DNA from: Anodontia alba | Taxonomy: Eukaryota > Mollusca > Bivalvia > Lucinida > Lucinidae | Assembly (NCBI GenBank): GCA_964016985.1 | Contig: OZ024836.1 | Span: 40,296,803-40,360,802, forward strand | DNA length: 64,000 nt | Direction: 5' to 3' | In this document: positions 19,662 through 30,216 of the stretch, piece by piece | How the letters are laid out: each line of letters opens with the position of its first letter | Numbering within the stretch: the stretch's first letter is position 1 | The notes under the pieces: model-generated | What the model was told of the DNA's origin: nothing | Database searches by the model: none | The model's input: the letters and a program-made list of their open reading frames with translations, nothing else | Made by a program: the position numbers and the translations under genes

Positions 19662-21540
19662 CTGAGCTCTGCTCAGGATGAGCTATTGTGATCACTTTTC
19701 GTCCGTCGTCCGTCCGTCCGTCCGTCCGTCCGTGCGTCCGTCCGTCCGTCCGTCCGTCCGTCCGTCTGTTAACATTTTCAAACGACTTCTCCTCTGAAGC
19801 CGCTGAGCCAATTTTGCTCAAATTTCATATGGAGCCTCCTTAGGGTGGGGGAACGAAAGATTGCTAAAATGGTCGCGGTCCGTCGACTAAGATGGCCGCC
19901 ATGCCAATATATGGTAAAAACCTTTAAAAATCTTCTTCTCCATAACCGAGGATGCCTTGGGGCTGAATCTTTGCATGAATCATCGGGGACGGGAGGTCAA
20001 CCAAAGTTGCTAAAAGAATTGTCGTACGTTGACGTTTGACCTTTTTACAGCAAGGTCAAGTTCGCTTCCCTATGCATTTATATGAGCTCTATACATTTGA
20101 ATGGGAAAATTGTTAAGAGTTTCAAACGACTTCTCCTCAGAAGCCTCTGAGCTAATTTTGTTCAAATTTCATATGGAGCCACCTTAGTGTGGGGAAACAA
20201 AAGATTGCTAAAATTGTCGCGGTCCGTTGACCAAGATGGCCGCCATGCCCATATATGGTAAAAACCTTTAAAAATCTTCTTCTCCATAACCGAGGATGCC
20301 TTGGGGCTGAATCTTTGCACGAATCATCGGGGACAAGAGGTCAACCAAAGTTGCTAAAAGAATTATCGTACGTTGACGTTTGACCTTTTTACGGCAAGGT
20401 CAAGTTCGCTTCCCTATGCATTTGTATGAGCTCTATACATTTGAATGGGAAAATTGTTAAGAGTTTCAAACGACTTCTCCTCTGAAGCCTCTGAGCTAAT
20501 TTTGTTCAAATTTCATATGGAGCCACCTTAGGGTGGGGAAACAAAAGATTGCTAAAATTGTCATGGTCCGTTGACCAAGATGGCCGCCATGTCCATATAT
20601 GGTAAAAACCTTTAAAAATCTTCTTCTCCATAACCGAGGATGCCTTGGGGCTGAATCTTTGCATGAATCATCGGGGACGAGAGGTCAACCAAAGGTGCTA
20701 AAAGAATTGTCGTACGTTGACGTTTGACCTTTTTACGGCAAGGTCAAGTTCGCTTCCCTATGCGTTTGTATGAGCTCTATACATTTGAATGGGAAAATTG
20801 TTAAGAGTTTCAAACGACTTATCCTCTGAAGCCTCTGAGCTAATTTTGTTCAAATTTCATATGGAGCCACCTTAGTGTGGGGAAACAAAAGATTGCTAAA
20901 ATTGTCGCGGTCCGTTGACCAAGATGGCCGCCATGCCCATATATGGTAAAAACCTTTAAAAATCTTCTTCTCCAGAACCGAGATTGCCTTGGGGCTGAAT
21001 CTTTGCACAAATCATCGGGAAGGAGAGGTCTACCAAAGTTGCCAAAAGAATTGTCGTACGTTGACATTTCACCTTTTTACGGCAGGATCAAATTTGCTTC
21101 CCTATGCATTTGTATGAGCCCCATACATTTGAATAGGAAAATTGTTGAGAATTTTAAATTTCTTCTTCTCTGAAGCCACTGAGCCAAATTTGCTCAAATT
21201 TCATATTGTGCCTTCTTAAGTCAGGGGAACGAAAGATTGCTAAAATGGTCGCGGTAGGTCGACCAAGATGGCCACCATGCCCATATATGGTAAGACCCTT
21301 TAAAAATCTTCTTCTTCAGAACTGAGGAGGCCTTGGGGCTAAATCTGTGCACAAATCATCAGGGACAGGAGATCTACCAAAATTGCTGAAAAGGTTATCG
21401 TACGTTGACATTTGACCTTTTTACGGCAAGGTCAAGTTTGCTTCCCTATGCATTTGTATGAGCCCCATAACATTTATATAGGAAAATTGTTGAGAATTTG
21501 ACGACCTCTGAAGCCACTGAGCCAAATTTGCTCAGATTTT
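19662..21540 (+). mobile_element. Pearl-like element, 3' end missing; ~345-bp tandem array
   Basis: TAGCTCACCTGAGC... start, a pure (CGTC)n run at 19700-19768, then five ~345-bp units starting near 19779, 20120, 20465, 20810 and 21150. The units are more alike than in the 12 kb element. The array stops at CTCAGATTTT, where another element begins, and its own 3' end is not found. Confidence 0.7.
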
Positions 21541-22584
21541 TAGCTCACCTGAGCATGAAGTGCGCATGGTGAGCTATTGTGGTCAGTCAATGTCCGTCGT
21601 CCATCATGGGTCATGCGGCGTGAACAATTGCTTTAAAGGCCTACTCTTCCTACACCCCAGGGTCAATTGACTCGATACTTGGTAGGAAGCATCAGGGTGA
21701 AATGTAGATAAAAAAATAGCTAAAATCGTTCTGATCGGAAATCCAAGATGGCCGCCATCTTGAAAATCTTTTTCGCTTCTCCTGAACCGAAAGGCCAATT
21801 GATTCCAAACTTGCTAGGAAGCATCAGGGTGACTTGTAGATCAAATATAGCTAAAATTGTGTCGGTCCAAATTCCAAGATGGCCACCATGGCAGCCATCT
21901 TGAAAATCTATTTTTCGCTTCTACTCCGAAACCCAAAAGCCAGTTGACTCCAAACTGGTTAGGAAGCATTGGGGTGACTTATAAATCAAAAATAGCTAAA
22001 ATTGAGCTGATTAGAAAGCCAAGATGGCCACCATGGCAGTCATCTTGAAAAGCTATTTTTCGCTTCTTCTCCTGAACCGAAAGGCCAATTGACTCCAAAC
22101 TTGCTAGGAAGCATCGGGATGACTTGTACATAAAAAATAGCTCAAATCGTGCCAATTGGAAATCCAAGATGGCCTCCATGACAGCCATCTTGAAAATCTA
22201 TTTTTCGCTTCTTCTCTTAAAACTAAAAGTCAATTGACTTGAAACTTAGTAGGAAGCATCAGGGTGACTTGTAGATCAGAAAATAGCTATAATCATTCCG
22301 ATCGGAAATCCAAGATGGCAGCCATCTTGAAAATCTATTTTTTGCTTCTTCTACTGCACCGAAATGCCAGTTGACTCAAAAGTTGGTAGGAGGCATTGGG
22401 GGTGACTTATTTTACTTGTAACGTTTTGAAAATTTCAGCATTTTAACCTTGTAAGCAAGATATTTCAAAAACTGTTTAAGCCATTGCCTTGTCATAACAG
22501 TATTGGAAAAATGTTGCATGCCATCTGCATATCTGCAGTGGCGGTTTCACTCAGGTGAGCGAGTTGTGGCCCGTGGGCCTCTTG
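21541..22584 (+). mobile_element. Second pearl-like element with ~144-bp tandem array
   Basis: TAGCTCACCTGAGCATGAAG start with a 5' stem-loop, then six ~144-bp units marked by AGGAAGCATCAGGGTGACTT (about 21687, 21821, 21964, 22109, 22254, 22389). It ends GGTGAGCGAGTTGTGG, GGCCCGTGGGCC, TCTTGTT, the same terminus as 12147-14002. The unit differs from that element's array. Confidence 0.65.
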
Positions 22585-22760
22585 TTTTTCTTATTTCTGC
22601 TCAAAAACATAGATTGTGGGTACTCGTTAGAACTGCCTCGATGAGGCAGTTCTAACGAGTACCCACAATCTATGTTTTTAGCAGGAATATGAAAAATATC
22701 AGAATTTTTTATCTGAAAATTTTCCTTTTTTGGTTGTAAAATTTTCAATATATTTGAATA
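22585..22760. mobile_element. HB1b MITE, perfect core B hairpin
   Basis: The 77-bp palindrome at 22603-22679 uses GATTGTGGGTACTCGTTAGA and its exact inverse. Outer parts share AAAATTTTCCTTTTTTGG and AAAATTTTCAATATATTTGA with 27452-27735 in inverse order. Confidence 0.75.
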
Positions 22761-22785
22761 GGCGTGTTTTCCTAATGTTAACACC

Positions 22786-22953
22786 TTAATTACCATACAT
22801 GTGCACTCGTCTAAAATTTTAACATGTCCATATATACTTACTGTTGATGTGTCTGGAAACAGTGTAGAACCTGATCAGAAGCTGCCTTTTGTGGCATCTG
22901 ATCTTGGTCTACGCTGTTTGTTCAGGCCTGTCTGTTCCAATATTTAGGGTTAA
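22786..22953. mobile_element. TA6 MITE, core A hairpin
   Basis: ATTACCATACATGTGCACTC on the left, TCTGTTCCAATATTTAGGGT on the right; hairpin 22858-22920. Confidence 0.65.
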
Positions 22954-22959
22954 TACATA

Positions 22960-23151
22960 CAGTAAAACCTGTGTAAGACAGCCACCTTTGAAATTGACCT
23001 TAGAGGTTGATGTGGAAAGGTGGTTGTCTTATAAAGGTGCATATCATGTAATTTTGCTAGACATGTACCTTTATAAGACAGACAACTTTTTCCACATCAA
23101 CCACTATTTAAAGTCAGTCTCAAAGGTGGCTCTCTTACGCAGGTTTTACTG
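22960..23151. mobile_element. T15 MITE, Tigger/pogo-like, TA duplication
   Basis: CAGTAAAACCTGTGTAAGAC and, inverted, CAGTAAAACCTGCGTAAGAG ends, with TA outside both (22958-22959, 23152-23153). Long inner palindrome includes CACCTTT and TTATAAAGGT arms. Confidence 0.8.
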
Positions 23152-23370
23152 TATGGAATTTCTAGTACAAAAAATCCCTAACACATAGAAGCGTCTGGGT
23201 GGCCAAGTGGTTAGCACTCCCGACTTCGGATTACAAGGTCCCCGTTTCAAGTCCCGTTGGCGGCGAATTCAGTTCATGACTGCACGGCACTTCATTGCAC
23301 AGAGCCTTTCATTATCACCCTTCCTAATAATTATTAGTCACAATATGACTTAAATAATGTTGAAAGGGAC

Positions 23371-23812
23371 TTAACCCTTGTCCTGCTGAACCTGGATATA
23401 CCCTGCCTTTGCAAACAGTGTAGATCCAGATCAGTTGGCTTCTTCAAAAGCCAACTGATCAGGATCTGCACTGTTTGTCATTCAGTATGTGAATTTATAT
23501 TAACAACCTGAATCAAGAAATCTGATTGGCTGAAAATTGGAAGTGGGCATGGTCTCTCCGAGGTCGCGGCAACATTCTTTCTTGGAGATTGATCATGAAA
23601 TATTTTCTACTGTCATTCTCTCCCTTCCGCTGATTCAAGAAGGGTAGTTGTCAGTTTCTGGCGAAAGAATGTGCACAATACTGGTTAACTACTTAGAGGA
23701 CTAAGCCTGCCCAGTAAACGTGGTTAGGTAAGCAGACCACGCTTGACATGACCCCATTGGGTTGACTGGGCAGTAAAACCTCAATACAAACAATCAGCTT
23801 GACAAGGGTTAA
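23371..23812 (-). mobile_element. PB1 MITE in SINE-A, itself carrying SINE-B
   Basis: TTAA at 23371-23374 and 23809-23812. Removing the element and one TTAA restores the SINE-A string GGGACTTAAAACACCAAACC, direct proof of a TTAA target duplication. Confidence 0.9.
23553..23790 (+). mobile_element. SINE-B inside PB1
   Basis: CCGAGGTCGCGGCAACATTC to CCTCAATACAAACAA, 5'-truncated, breaking PB1 after AGTGGGCATGGTCT. Confidence 0.8.
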
Positions 23813-23879
23813 AACACCAAACCATCATCATCTTCATCCCAAACTCATAACTTGTGTATGGGAAATGTTTCTGGAGAAA

Positions 23880-23945
23880 ATGTTCAGAATCTGCCTAGCA
23901 GACAATTCTCATGAAATGTCAAGCCTTATTTCTCTGGCAAAAAGT
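23880..23945. mobile_element. Core C hairpin right half
   Basis: CTAGCAGACAATTCTCATGAAATG then CAAGCCTTATTTCTCTGGCA (first phrase split at GACA). The left arm is missing from the apex outwards. Confidence 0.5.
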
Positions 23946-23971
23946 ACTGACTGCCAAAATTTTTAATGACC

Positions 23972-24176
23972 TTAACCTTTACCACTCTTGGCTAATTCAG
24001 CAGATGACAATCATACATCATACATTTTCCCAGAAAATAGGATTTGACATTTCATGCAAATTGTCTCCATTTGAGATGATTTGCATTAACTATCAAATCC
24101 TGTTTTCTGAGAAAAATAAGAAAAATATTTCAGACTGTTGTCTGGTGAAAGTTTTACCCAGAGTGTTAAGAGTTAA
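23972..24176. mobile_element. PB3 MITE with TTAA at both ends
   Basis: TTAACCTTTACCACTCTTGG and GTTTTACCCAGAGTGTTAAG with TTAA outside; hairpin arms GACATTTCATGCAAATTGTC and GATGATTTGCATTAAC. Confidence 0.75.
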
Positions 24177-25100
24177 TGGTCAGTTTTATCATGATGTAAA
24201 AAGTAAATACAAAAGGTGTTATAAAGTTACATTTCCTTTACAAGTTCAGTACTGAAACATTCAACATTCCAAGTTCAACATAAAAATCGGTATTAACCTT
24301 ACCATTAAACCTGTTGTCTATAAATATATCAGTTTCATGACAATTATTTACTTTTGTTGTTTACTGAACCTGAAAACAAAATGTATATTCAGGCCTTTAT
24401 TTAAGCAATAAAGATAAGGTAATTGCTTGAATTACTTGCATTAAACCTTAGAACTCTCTTGGCAAATTAAGTTTACAAGTATTTGTGGATATTTTTCAAT
24501 ACAAAATCATACGAATCTTAAGAGACAATCTGCATGGAATAGATAAAAAACAAAAACAAAGCAAAAAAAAAAAAAAGCTCAAGAAAAATGATTGATGTGC
24601 AGGCTGATCTGAGTCTTTGCTGGTCGCACATGCAGTCATATGGCAAAATGCTGTGTCCCGGCTCATATTTGGCTCATATTTGACTACAGTAAGTACATGT
24701 ATGTGCTTGCATTTTTTTTCATTGAAATATTATTTATTTAATTATCATGATCTGATACATCCGGAAGCTGAGTATATCCCTTATAACCCTGAGTTTCTAA
24801 AATGGACTCCTCCGCCTTTAAATTTAGAAGCATTCATTATTGCAGATAGGGATCTCAGTCAAAAAAAAAAAAAGAGTTGGAGTGTAAGTCCAGAGCTATC
24901 TCATCTGGATCTACACTGCTAGCAAAGGATTATGTTTTGATCTAAGAGGATGAAGGCGTTCCTCAGGGAGACCCTGAACCTATAATTCAGAGATAAATTC
25001 TATTTATTGCAGAAAGGATTTATTTGACTGTTTCATGTGGTACTTGAAGGTCAACAGTTTAAGCCTAGCTTGCAATTTTGCACCCAGCTGATAACAAATA
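24177..25100. other. No gene; minor repeat fragments
   Basis: GCAGGCTGATCTGAGTCTTT (24600-24619) matches fragments at 27385, 31818 and 50318. AATTGCTTGAATTACTTGCA (24421-24440) is the inverse of a stretch inside the SINE at 29165-29205. An open frame at 24617-24922 has no recognisable content. Confidence 0.4.
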
Positions 25101-25102
25101 AA

Positions 25103-25316
25103 GTAACCCTTTCCATGCTGAATAAATTAAGATGCCACGCCCATTTCTAATTTTCAGCCAATCAGAATATTTGATCCAGATTGTTGATATAAATTCATAT
25201 TCTTAATGGCAAACAGTGCAGATCCAGATCAGTTGGCTTCTTCAGAAGCCAACTGATCTGGATCTACACTGTTTGCAAATGCAGGGTGTATCCAGGTTCA
25301 GCATGACAAGGGTTAA
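25103..25316 (+). mobile_element. PB1 MITE, core A hairpin
   Basis: AACCCTTTCCATGCTGAATA on the left (TTAA worn) and GCATGACAAGGGTTAA on the right; hairpin apex as consensus. Confidence 0.8.
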
Positions 25317-25507
25317 CAGTGCATTGAGAGTCTGAAGACAGACTATGAGAACAAGAATCTTATACCATTTGCAACTTTTTCAGAAGGGCTTATTTGCTTT
25401 TTACTCTTTCTGCATGGCCTTCTACTCTTAAGAGGACTAGGTAGATTTTCTGCCAATTTTACAAAGGAGCCAATTGTTGAATCTTTCAGTTTGCTTTGCA
25501 CTTTCTT

Positions 25508-25672
25508 TTGAAAAGGGAGTCTACTCTAAAAGGAAAGAATTTGCTCCCAGCTGTGGAAGCAAATTCTTTCCCTTTAGAGTAGACCCCTTTTCAGGGAATC
25601 TACTCTAAAAGTAAAGAATTTGCTTCTGCTGTGGGAGCAATTTCTTTCCCTTTTGAGTAGACTCCTTTACAA
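25508..25672. mobile_element. MITE-13: two hairpins in tandem
   Basis: TCTACTCTAAAAGGAAAGAA pairs with TTCTTTCCCTTTAGAGTAGA (25518-25585), and a second hairpin, TCTACTCTAAAAGTAAAGAA with TTCTTTCCCTTTTGAGTAGA, follows at 25600-25664. Confidence 0.7.
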
Positions 25673-25820
25673 AGGGAAGGCAAAAATGTTTTGAAGAGTT
25701 GTCTGTTCCAAAATTGTATCCATTCCCTTTATGATGATGTTAATCCTGTCCCAACAGATCTTTCGTAAAACTCTGTAGCCCTTCCCTCTTCCTTACAATT
25801 TTCGCTTCCTTCTTTCAAAT

Positions 25821-26051
25821 TTAACCCATTGTAGACTGAATGAACTCCCCCACTCTATATATTGGAAGAGTCTTATTTTGATTTTAGGTATGTCAGGCTA
25901 TGTGATTTAGATATTCCTAGAAAAAAAATGGTGTAAGTATTTACAAACAGTGGAGACCCTGGTTAGACGTCGCATTCCGCGACATCTGATAGGGTTCTGC
26001 ACTGTTTGCCAGTTACCCTTGTAAGGGTCTCCAGACTACAATGGGTTAAAG
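25821..26051 (+). mobile_element. PB10 MITE (TTAA), core A hairpin
   Basis: TTAACCCATTGTAGACTG and CAGACTACAATGGGTTAA ends. The hairpin spans 25944-26010 (apex GTCGCATTCCGCGAC). Confidence 0.8.
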
Positions 26052-26366
26052 CCGGCCTCGGTGGCTCAGTTGGATGCGCCGTCCGACTGGAGACCAGGAG
26101 GTCGCGGGTTCACCTGCCGAGGTCGGCAACATTCTTTCGTGGCGATTGATCATGAAATATTTTCTACGGTCATTCTCTCCCTTCCGCTGATTCAAGAAGG
26201 GCAGTTGTCAGTTTCTGGCGAAAGAATGTGCACATTACTGGTTAACCGCTTAGAGGACTAAGCCTGCCCAGTAAACGTGTGATTAGGTAAACTGACCGCG
26301 CTCGACATGACCCCATTGGGTTGACTGGGCCGTAAAACCTCAACACAAACAAACAATGGGTTAAAG
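26039..26366 (+). mobile_element. SINE-B, intact, 13-bp target duplication
   Basis: CAATGGGTTAAAG repeats exactly at 26039-26051 and 26354-26366. Between them lie the A box GGTGGCTCAGTTGGATGC, the B-box region GTCGCGGGTTCACC, the full body, and the tail CAACACAAACAAA. It landed in the right end of PB10 and is the best copy in the window. Confidence 0.9.
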
Positions 26367-26452
26367 AAAATGCTGAGTTTGCAATGGTAAGTGACTATAA
26401 TGAACCAATTCACATAAAATGCAAGCTTTATTATCTCTGAAAATAAAGATAA

Positions 26453-26671
26453 TTAACCCTTAAAGCGCCAAGCAAAATTTGTAGCAGACGGCATTTAATT
26501 TTTTTTTTTCATTTTTCAGAGAAAACAAGTTTTGGAATTTCATGTGAATTGTCTGCCAAGCAGACAATTCACATGAAATGTCAAGACTTGTTTTCTCTGA
26601 AAAATAAAAAAGTAAAAAAATTTAAAAAAAATTGTCGTCTGCTGCAGTTGTGATTGGCGCTTTAAGGTTAA
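26453..26671. mobile_element. PB2 MITE with core C hairpin
   Basis: TTAACCCTTAAAGCGCCAAG and TGATTGGCGCTTTAAGGTTAA ends (second split at GGCGC). Hairpin AGAGAAAACAAG ... CTTGTTTTCTCT with centre GTCTGCCAAGCAGAC. Confidence 0.85.
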
Positions 26672-26744
26672 TATATTGTAGAATGTTGCCTGCTGCCTTT
26701 GTGAAATGCAGTAAAACAGTAGGTCCAGGAACCAGTCTAAGATT

Positions 26745-26825
26745 TGGAATTGTTTAAGTTTAGGTTATTGCATAGTTTTAAATTTTGAGCTGTCAGATGA
26801 GAAATTTAAAACTATGCTGTAACAA
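26745..26825. repeat. Inverted repeat
   Basis: TTGCATAGTTTTAAATTT and AAATTTAAAACTATGCTGTA pair around GAGCTGTCAGATG. One arm also occurs at 18640. Confidence 0.55.
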
Positions 26826-26940
26826 ATGGATGCCATAGTGAGACTGACCAAAGTGTACACCGATCATGTATTTAAGCCAGGATATCACATTTCATTTTAT
26901 GGCTTATTGTGACAAAAACTGAAAGTCTAAATTAATTACC

Positions 26941-27159
26941 TTAAAACCCTTCTTGTCCTGCTGAACCCGGACATACCCTGCCCTTGCAAACAGTGTAGAT
27001 CCAGATCAGTTGGCTTCTTCAGAAGCCAACTGATCTGGATCTGCAATGTTTGCAATTAAGTATACAAATTTATATCAACAATCCAGATCAAGTAATCTGA
27101 CTGGCTGAAAATTAGAAGTGGGCATGGCCTCTTAATTTATTCAGCAGGACAAGGGTTAA
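26941..27159 (-). mobile_element. PB1 MITE, core A hairpin
   Basis: CTTGTCCTGCTGAACCCGG start and GCAGGACAAGGGTTAA end; hairpin 26988-27050. Confidence 0.8.
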
Positions 27160-27242
27160 GAACAAATTATTGACGTAGAGTAAACATATTTTTTCCTGCT
27201 TCCTACACGTTTCAGCCTACTAGGCATTGTCATTAAGACATG

Positions 27243-27352
27243 TGTAGCCTAGCCTACTGGGTAAAAATTTCAGCAGATAACAGGCATTCTTAATTTTTCA
27301 TTTTTCTAATTTTTCAGAAAATAGGCTTTGGCATTTCATGCAATTTGTCTCC
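27243..27352. mobile_element. PB3 left half, broken at the hairpin apex
   Basis: Reads as PB3 to TTTCATGCAATTTGTCTCCAT, one base run short of the palindrome centre, then changes to unrelated AAATTATGTTGACAATGAAG. Confidence 0.65.
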
Positions 27353-27451
27353 ATAAATTATGTTGACAATGAAGGCTCAGATCAGCCTGCACATCCACAC
27401 ATTTCTGATCAGAGACTTGGCTGCCGGCGCACAGAAAATGGATACTGTAGT

Positions 27452-27735
27452 ATATATTGAGGCTTAGGGAACATTACGAAAACAGCCTGTATTCAAATAT
27501 ATTTAAAATTTTACAACCAAAAAAGGAAAACTTTCAGATAAAAAACTCTGATATTTCTCATAATTCTCCTCAAATATAGATTGTGGGTACTCATTAGAAC
27601 TGCCTTGGCAAAGCAGTTCTAATGAGTACCCACAATCTATGTTTTTTAGCAAAGTAAGAGAAATAATGTATACGCCCTTAAACCCCAGTTTTACTAAATA
27701 AAAGTGGGGTTTAAGCCGGGGTCAAAATTATAGAG
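27452..27735. mobile_element. HB1b MITE, perfect core B hairpin
   Basis: Palindrome 27575-27640 with GATTGTGGGTACTCATTAGA arms. Outer pieces AAAATTTTACAACCAAAAAA and the AACCCCAGTTTTACT hairpin mark this subfamily. Confidence 0.7.
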
Positions 27736-27896
27736 GCGTGTTTTTGTGATGAGTCCCTGATCATACAGTATAAAATGTGCAGTTTGGTCTGAGTCTTCCC
27801 TGGGAAGGTACTGTTTCTCACAATGTACTATCTAAGGGAAGTAACTAAGGTAAAGCATGGCATTAGAGAGGGAGATAATACTCTGACTCATCTTCA

Positions 27897-28089
27897 GCAT
27901 AGCTCGTGATAAGGTGCTTTTTTTTTTCAACAAAAATTGTTGAAATTTTTCTTATTTTTCAAGGAAAACATATGTTGTGGTACTCATTAGAAGTGCCTCA
28001 TTGAGGCACTTCTTATGAGTACCCACAACATATTTTGTGGAGAAATAAGAAAAATATATACCAGATACCCCTCCTTATCTGGTGCTATG
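27897..28089. mobile_element. HB1 MITE, core B hairpin
   Basis: ATAGCTCGTGATAAGGTGC and CTCCTTATCTGGTGCTATG ends around a near-perfect palindrome at 27970-28032. Confidence 0.8.
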
Positions 28090-28262
28090 AGAGTGAGATG
28101 GATGAGCATTTTAACAGGCTTAAGCTTTGCTTTCTAATATAAGCAACAGATTTTCTGAGTAGGAATTTGGAATTTGTATATAATTGTTAATGGGGTAAGC
28201 TGTCTGTACAAATTTTGTATAATTGTGTTCATGCCATTTAATTATTCTTGTTTTAAAGTGTC
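28090..28262. other. No recognised feature
   Basis: Short unique AT-rich stretch. Confidence 0.4.
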
Positions 28263-28424
28263 TTAACCCTTAAAGCGCCAATCACAAGTGCAGCAGACGA
28301 CATTTTGATTTTTTCTTATTTTTCAGAGAAAACAAGTCGTTGACTTTTTATGTGAATGGTCTGCTGGTCACATCAAAAGTCAAAACTTGTTTCTCAGAAA
28401 AATAAAAAAAAAAAATATATAGAA
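28263..28424. mobile_element. PB2 MITE with core C, right end missing
   Basis: TTAACCCTTAAAGCGCCAAT start. The hairpin is worn (GTCTGCTGGTCAC centre), and the element stops where the next PB2 begins. Confidence 0.75.
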
Positions 28425-28669
28425 TTAACCCTTAAAGCGCCAAGAAAAATTGCATCTGAAAATGTCGTCTGTTTATGTCGTCTGCTGAATATTCTTGCAG
28501 ACTTTTCAAACGTATTTTTGCATACAGGCAAACAATGTGGACCCTGATCAGACTGCTTCTAAAGGAGCAGTCTGATCTGGGTCCACACTGTTTGCAAAAA
28601 TGACTTCTTAAATCACAAGCAGATGACAAAGCAGACGACAATAGTTGTGACTGGCGCTTTAAGGGTTAA
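28425..28669. mobile_element. PB2 MITE with core A hairpin
   Basis: TTAACCCTTAAAGCGCCAAG and CTGGCGCTTTAAGGGTTAA ends; hairpin 28528-28598 with apex ACTGCTTCTAAAGGAGCAGT. It lies head-to-tail with a PB2 that carries core C. Confidence 0.85.
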
Positions 28670-29033
28670 GAATGTGGTCTGCTTCAGATTTTGCTTGGTG
28701 CTTTCAGGGTGCTCTTGAACATTATTCATTTTTGAATTTGGGTACTGTATTTATTTACCCTAAGTATTGGGATGGATGGGTTTGAGCAAATGTTGTTCAC
28801 CCAGATCAGATGCTGCATTCCTGCAGGGTCTTCACTGTTTGCCACTCAGAACCTGTCCTGGGGATGTGCACTGATTGATTTGACAGAAAGTTGGAAGATC
28901 GGGATGTATCTTATATTATTTATTACAGATTCTTCTCAAGTCTGAATTTTCTCAAGTCTCCAAATTACCGGTAAAATAATTTTATTCCTATCTCCCGTTG
29001 GTTTTACTGTTTTAACAACTCTTCAGAGAGAAG
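28670..29033. mobile_element. TA6 remnant (28754-28850) in otherwise plain DNA
   Basis: TTACCCTAAGTATTGGGATG and a partial core A hairpin ending TCACTGTTTGCCACTCAG. Sequence on both sides is unremarkable. Confidence 0.5.
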
Positions 29034-29275
29034 AAGCATCCGGATGGCCGAGCGCTTAGCACTCCTGACTTGGGATCATGAGGTCTCGGGTTTGAATTCC
29101 ACTGAAGGTGGAATTCTGCCCCTGACTCTACTCATGACATGCCACTAGAGAGTGCTTAAGTTTAATGCAAGTAATTCAAGCAACTACCTTATCTTCATTG
29201 CAAAAAGTCTTTCACTATCACCCTCCCATTGTCTTGATATGACGTAAATAATGTTGAAAGGGATGTAAAACACCA
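29034..29275 (+). mobile_element. SINE-A, interrupted by G7
   Basis: A box TGGCCGAGCGCTTAGCAC, B box TCTCGGGTTTGAATTCC, then a 60-bp extra stretch (TTTAATGCAAGTAATTCAAG) and the TGTTGAAAGGGATGTAAAAC tail, continuing as CTCATCATC beyond the G7 element. Confidence 0.75.
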
Positions 29276-29519
29276 GGGCCCAGTTGTTCAAAGCGTCGTT
29301 AGCTTAACGAGCTCGTTAAGGGTCATTTCGTTAACTGTTTTAGCAGATTCCATATACAATATTCTGATATTTTTTGCTGAAAAAATGTGAGTAGCTTTTG
29401 CACTGCAAAAGCTACTCACATTTTTTCAGCAAAAAATTTCAGCATATTTGCGTATCACTCGATGTAAATTTTAACGAATCGTTAACTAACGACGTTGTTA
29501 GCTTTGAACAACTGGGCCC
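29276..29519. mobile_element. G7 palindromic MITE
   Basis: GGGCCCAGTTGTTCAAAGC and inverse ends; second arm pair GTTAAGGGTC / GTTAACTAACG; central hairpin AATGTGAGTAGCTTTTGCA. It sits in the SINE-A tail. Confidence 0.8.
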
Positions 29520-29851
29520 AGCTCATCATCTTTAGAAAAGAAATAGTATTTAATGTTTCTTAGCAATGTAATGTTAATGTTCTATTGTTGCTAAATGAAC
29601 ATCAAGTAAGATGATAATGAAATCCAAGTCATTACTGTCTTACTTGATAAGGTTCTTGGATACAAATATTAGAAACGGAATTTGGCGTAATGTTCAAAGG
29701 CATGGAAGCTACTATATAGTATTTTATTTTTATTGTGCTGTCATTTATACTATTATATGTATAATTCTTTATTTCTCCACAAAATGTATGTCGGGTATGA
29801 GGGGCTTCTGCTGAATATTCAAAATGTGTTTTTGTGGCATTTTAGGCCTCT
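29520..29851. other. No recognised feature
   Basis: AT-rich unique sequence. A 67-codon open frame at 29611-29814 has no domain I can name. Confidence 0.4.
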
Positions 29852-30072
29852 CTAACCTATTGTAGTCTGGAGACCCCTAAAAGGGTAATTGGCAAACATC
29901 AGATGCCTCAGAATGTGGCCTCTGATCAGGGTCTCGACTGTTTGCAAATATAATCAACCATTTTTCTTTAGGAATACCTAAATAACATAGCCTGACAACA
30001 GTACCTAAAATCAAAATTAGAATCTTCCAATATATAGTGTGGGGGAGATCATTCAGTCTATAATGGGCTAAC
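29852..30072 (-). mobile_element. PB10 MITE, core A hairpin partly deleted
   Basis: CTAACCTATTGTAGTCTGG and TCAGTCTATAATGGGCTAA ends, opposite to 25821-26051. The left base of the hairpin is lost (GGCAAACATCAGATGCC). Confidence 0.7.
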
Positions 30073-30216
30073 AAGTACCAACTGGAGTATGTTTTTCTGA
30101 AAAAAAAAAAAATAAATAAATAAAAATAAATAAATAAATGTTTGTCTCGATATCACTATTTAGAGCTATAATGATGCAAGGCTCCATAGAGACATTTTGC
30201 TTGAAAATTGTCAATT

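Larger units (their letters stand above)
23186..23840 (+). mobile_element. SINE-A, split by a PB1 insertion
   Basis: Head TGGCCAAGTGGTTAGCAC (A box) and TTTCAAGTCCCG (B-box-like). The SINE runs to TGAAAGGGAC at 23370 and resumes after the insertion at AACACCAAACCATCATCATC. Confidence 0.85.

Noticed and set aside
19845..21173. Several similar open frames beginning M-V-K-T-F-K or in related frames
   Set aside because: They are the same frame repeated by the ~345-bp tandem array; frame integrity follows the repeat, not selection.
24690..24700. Donor-like ACA-GTAAGTAC near 24690
   Set aside because: No acceptor or open frame upstream; isolated match.
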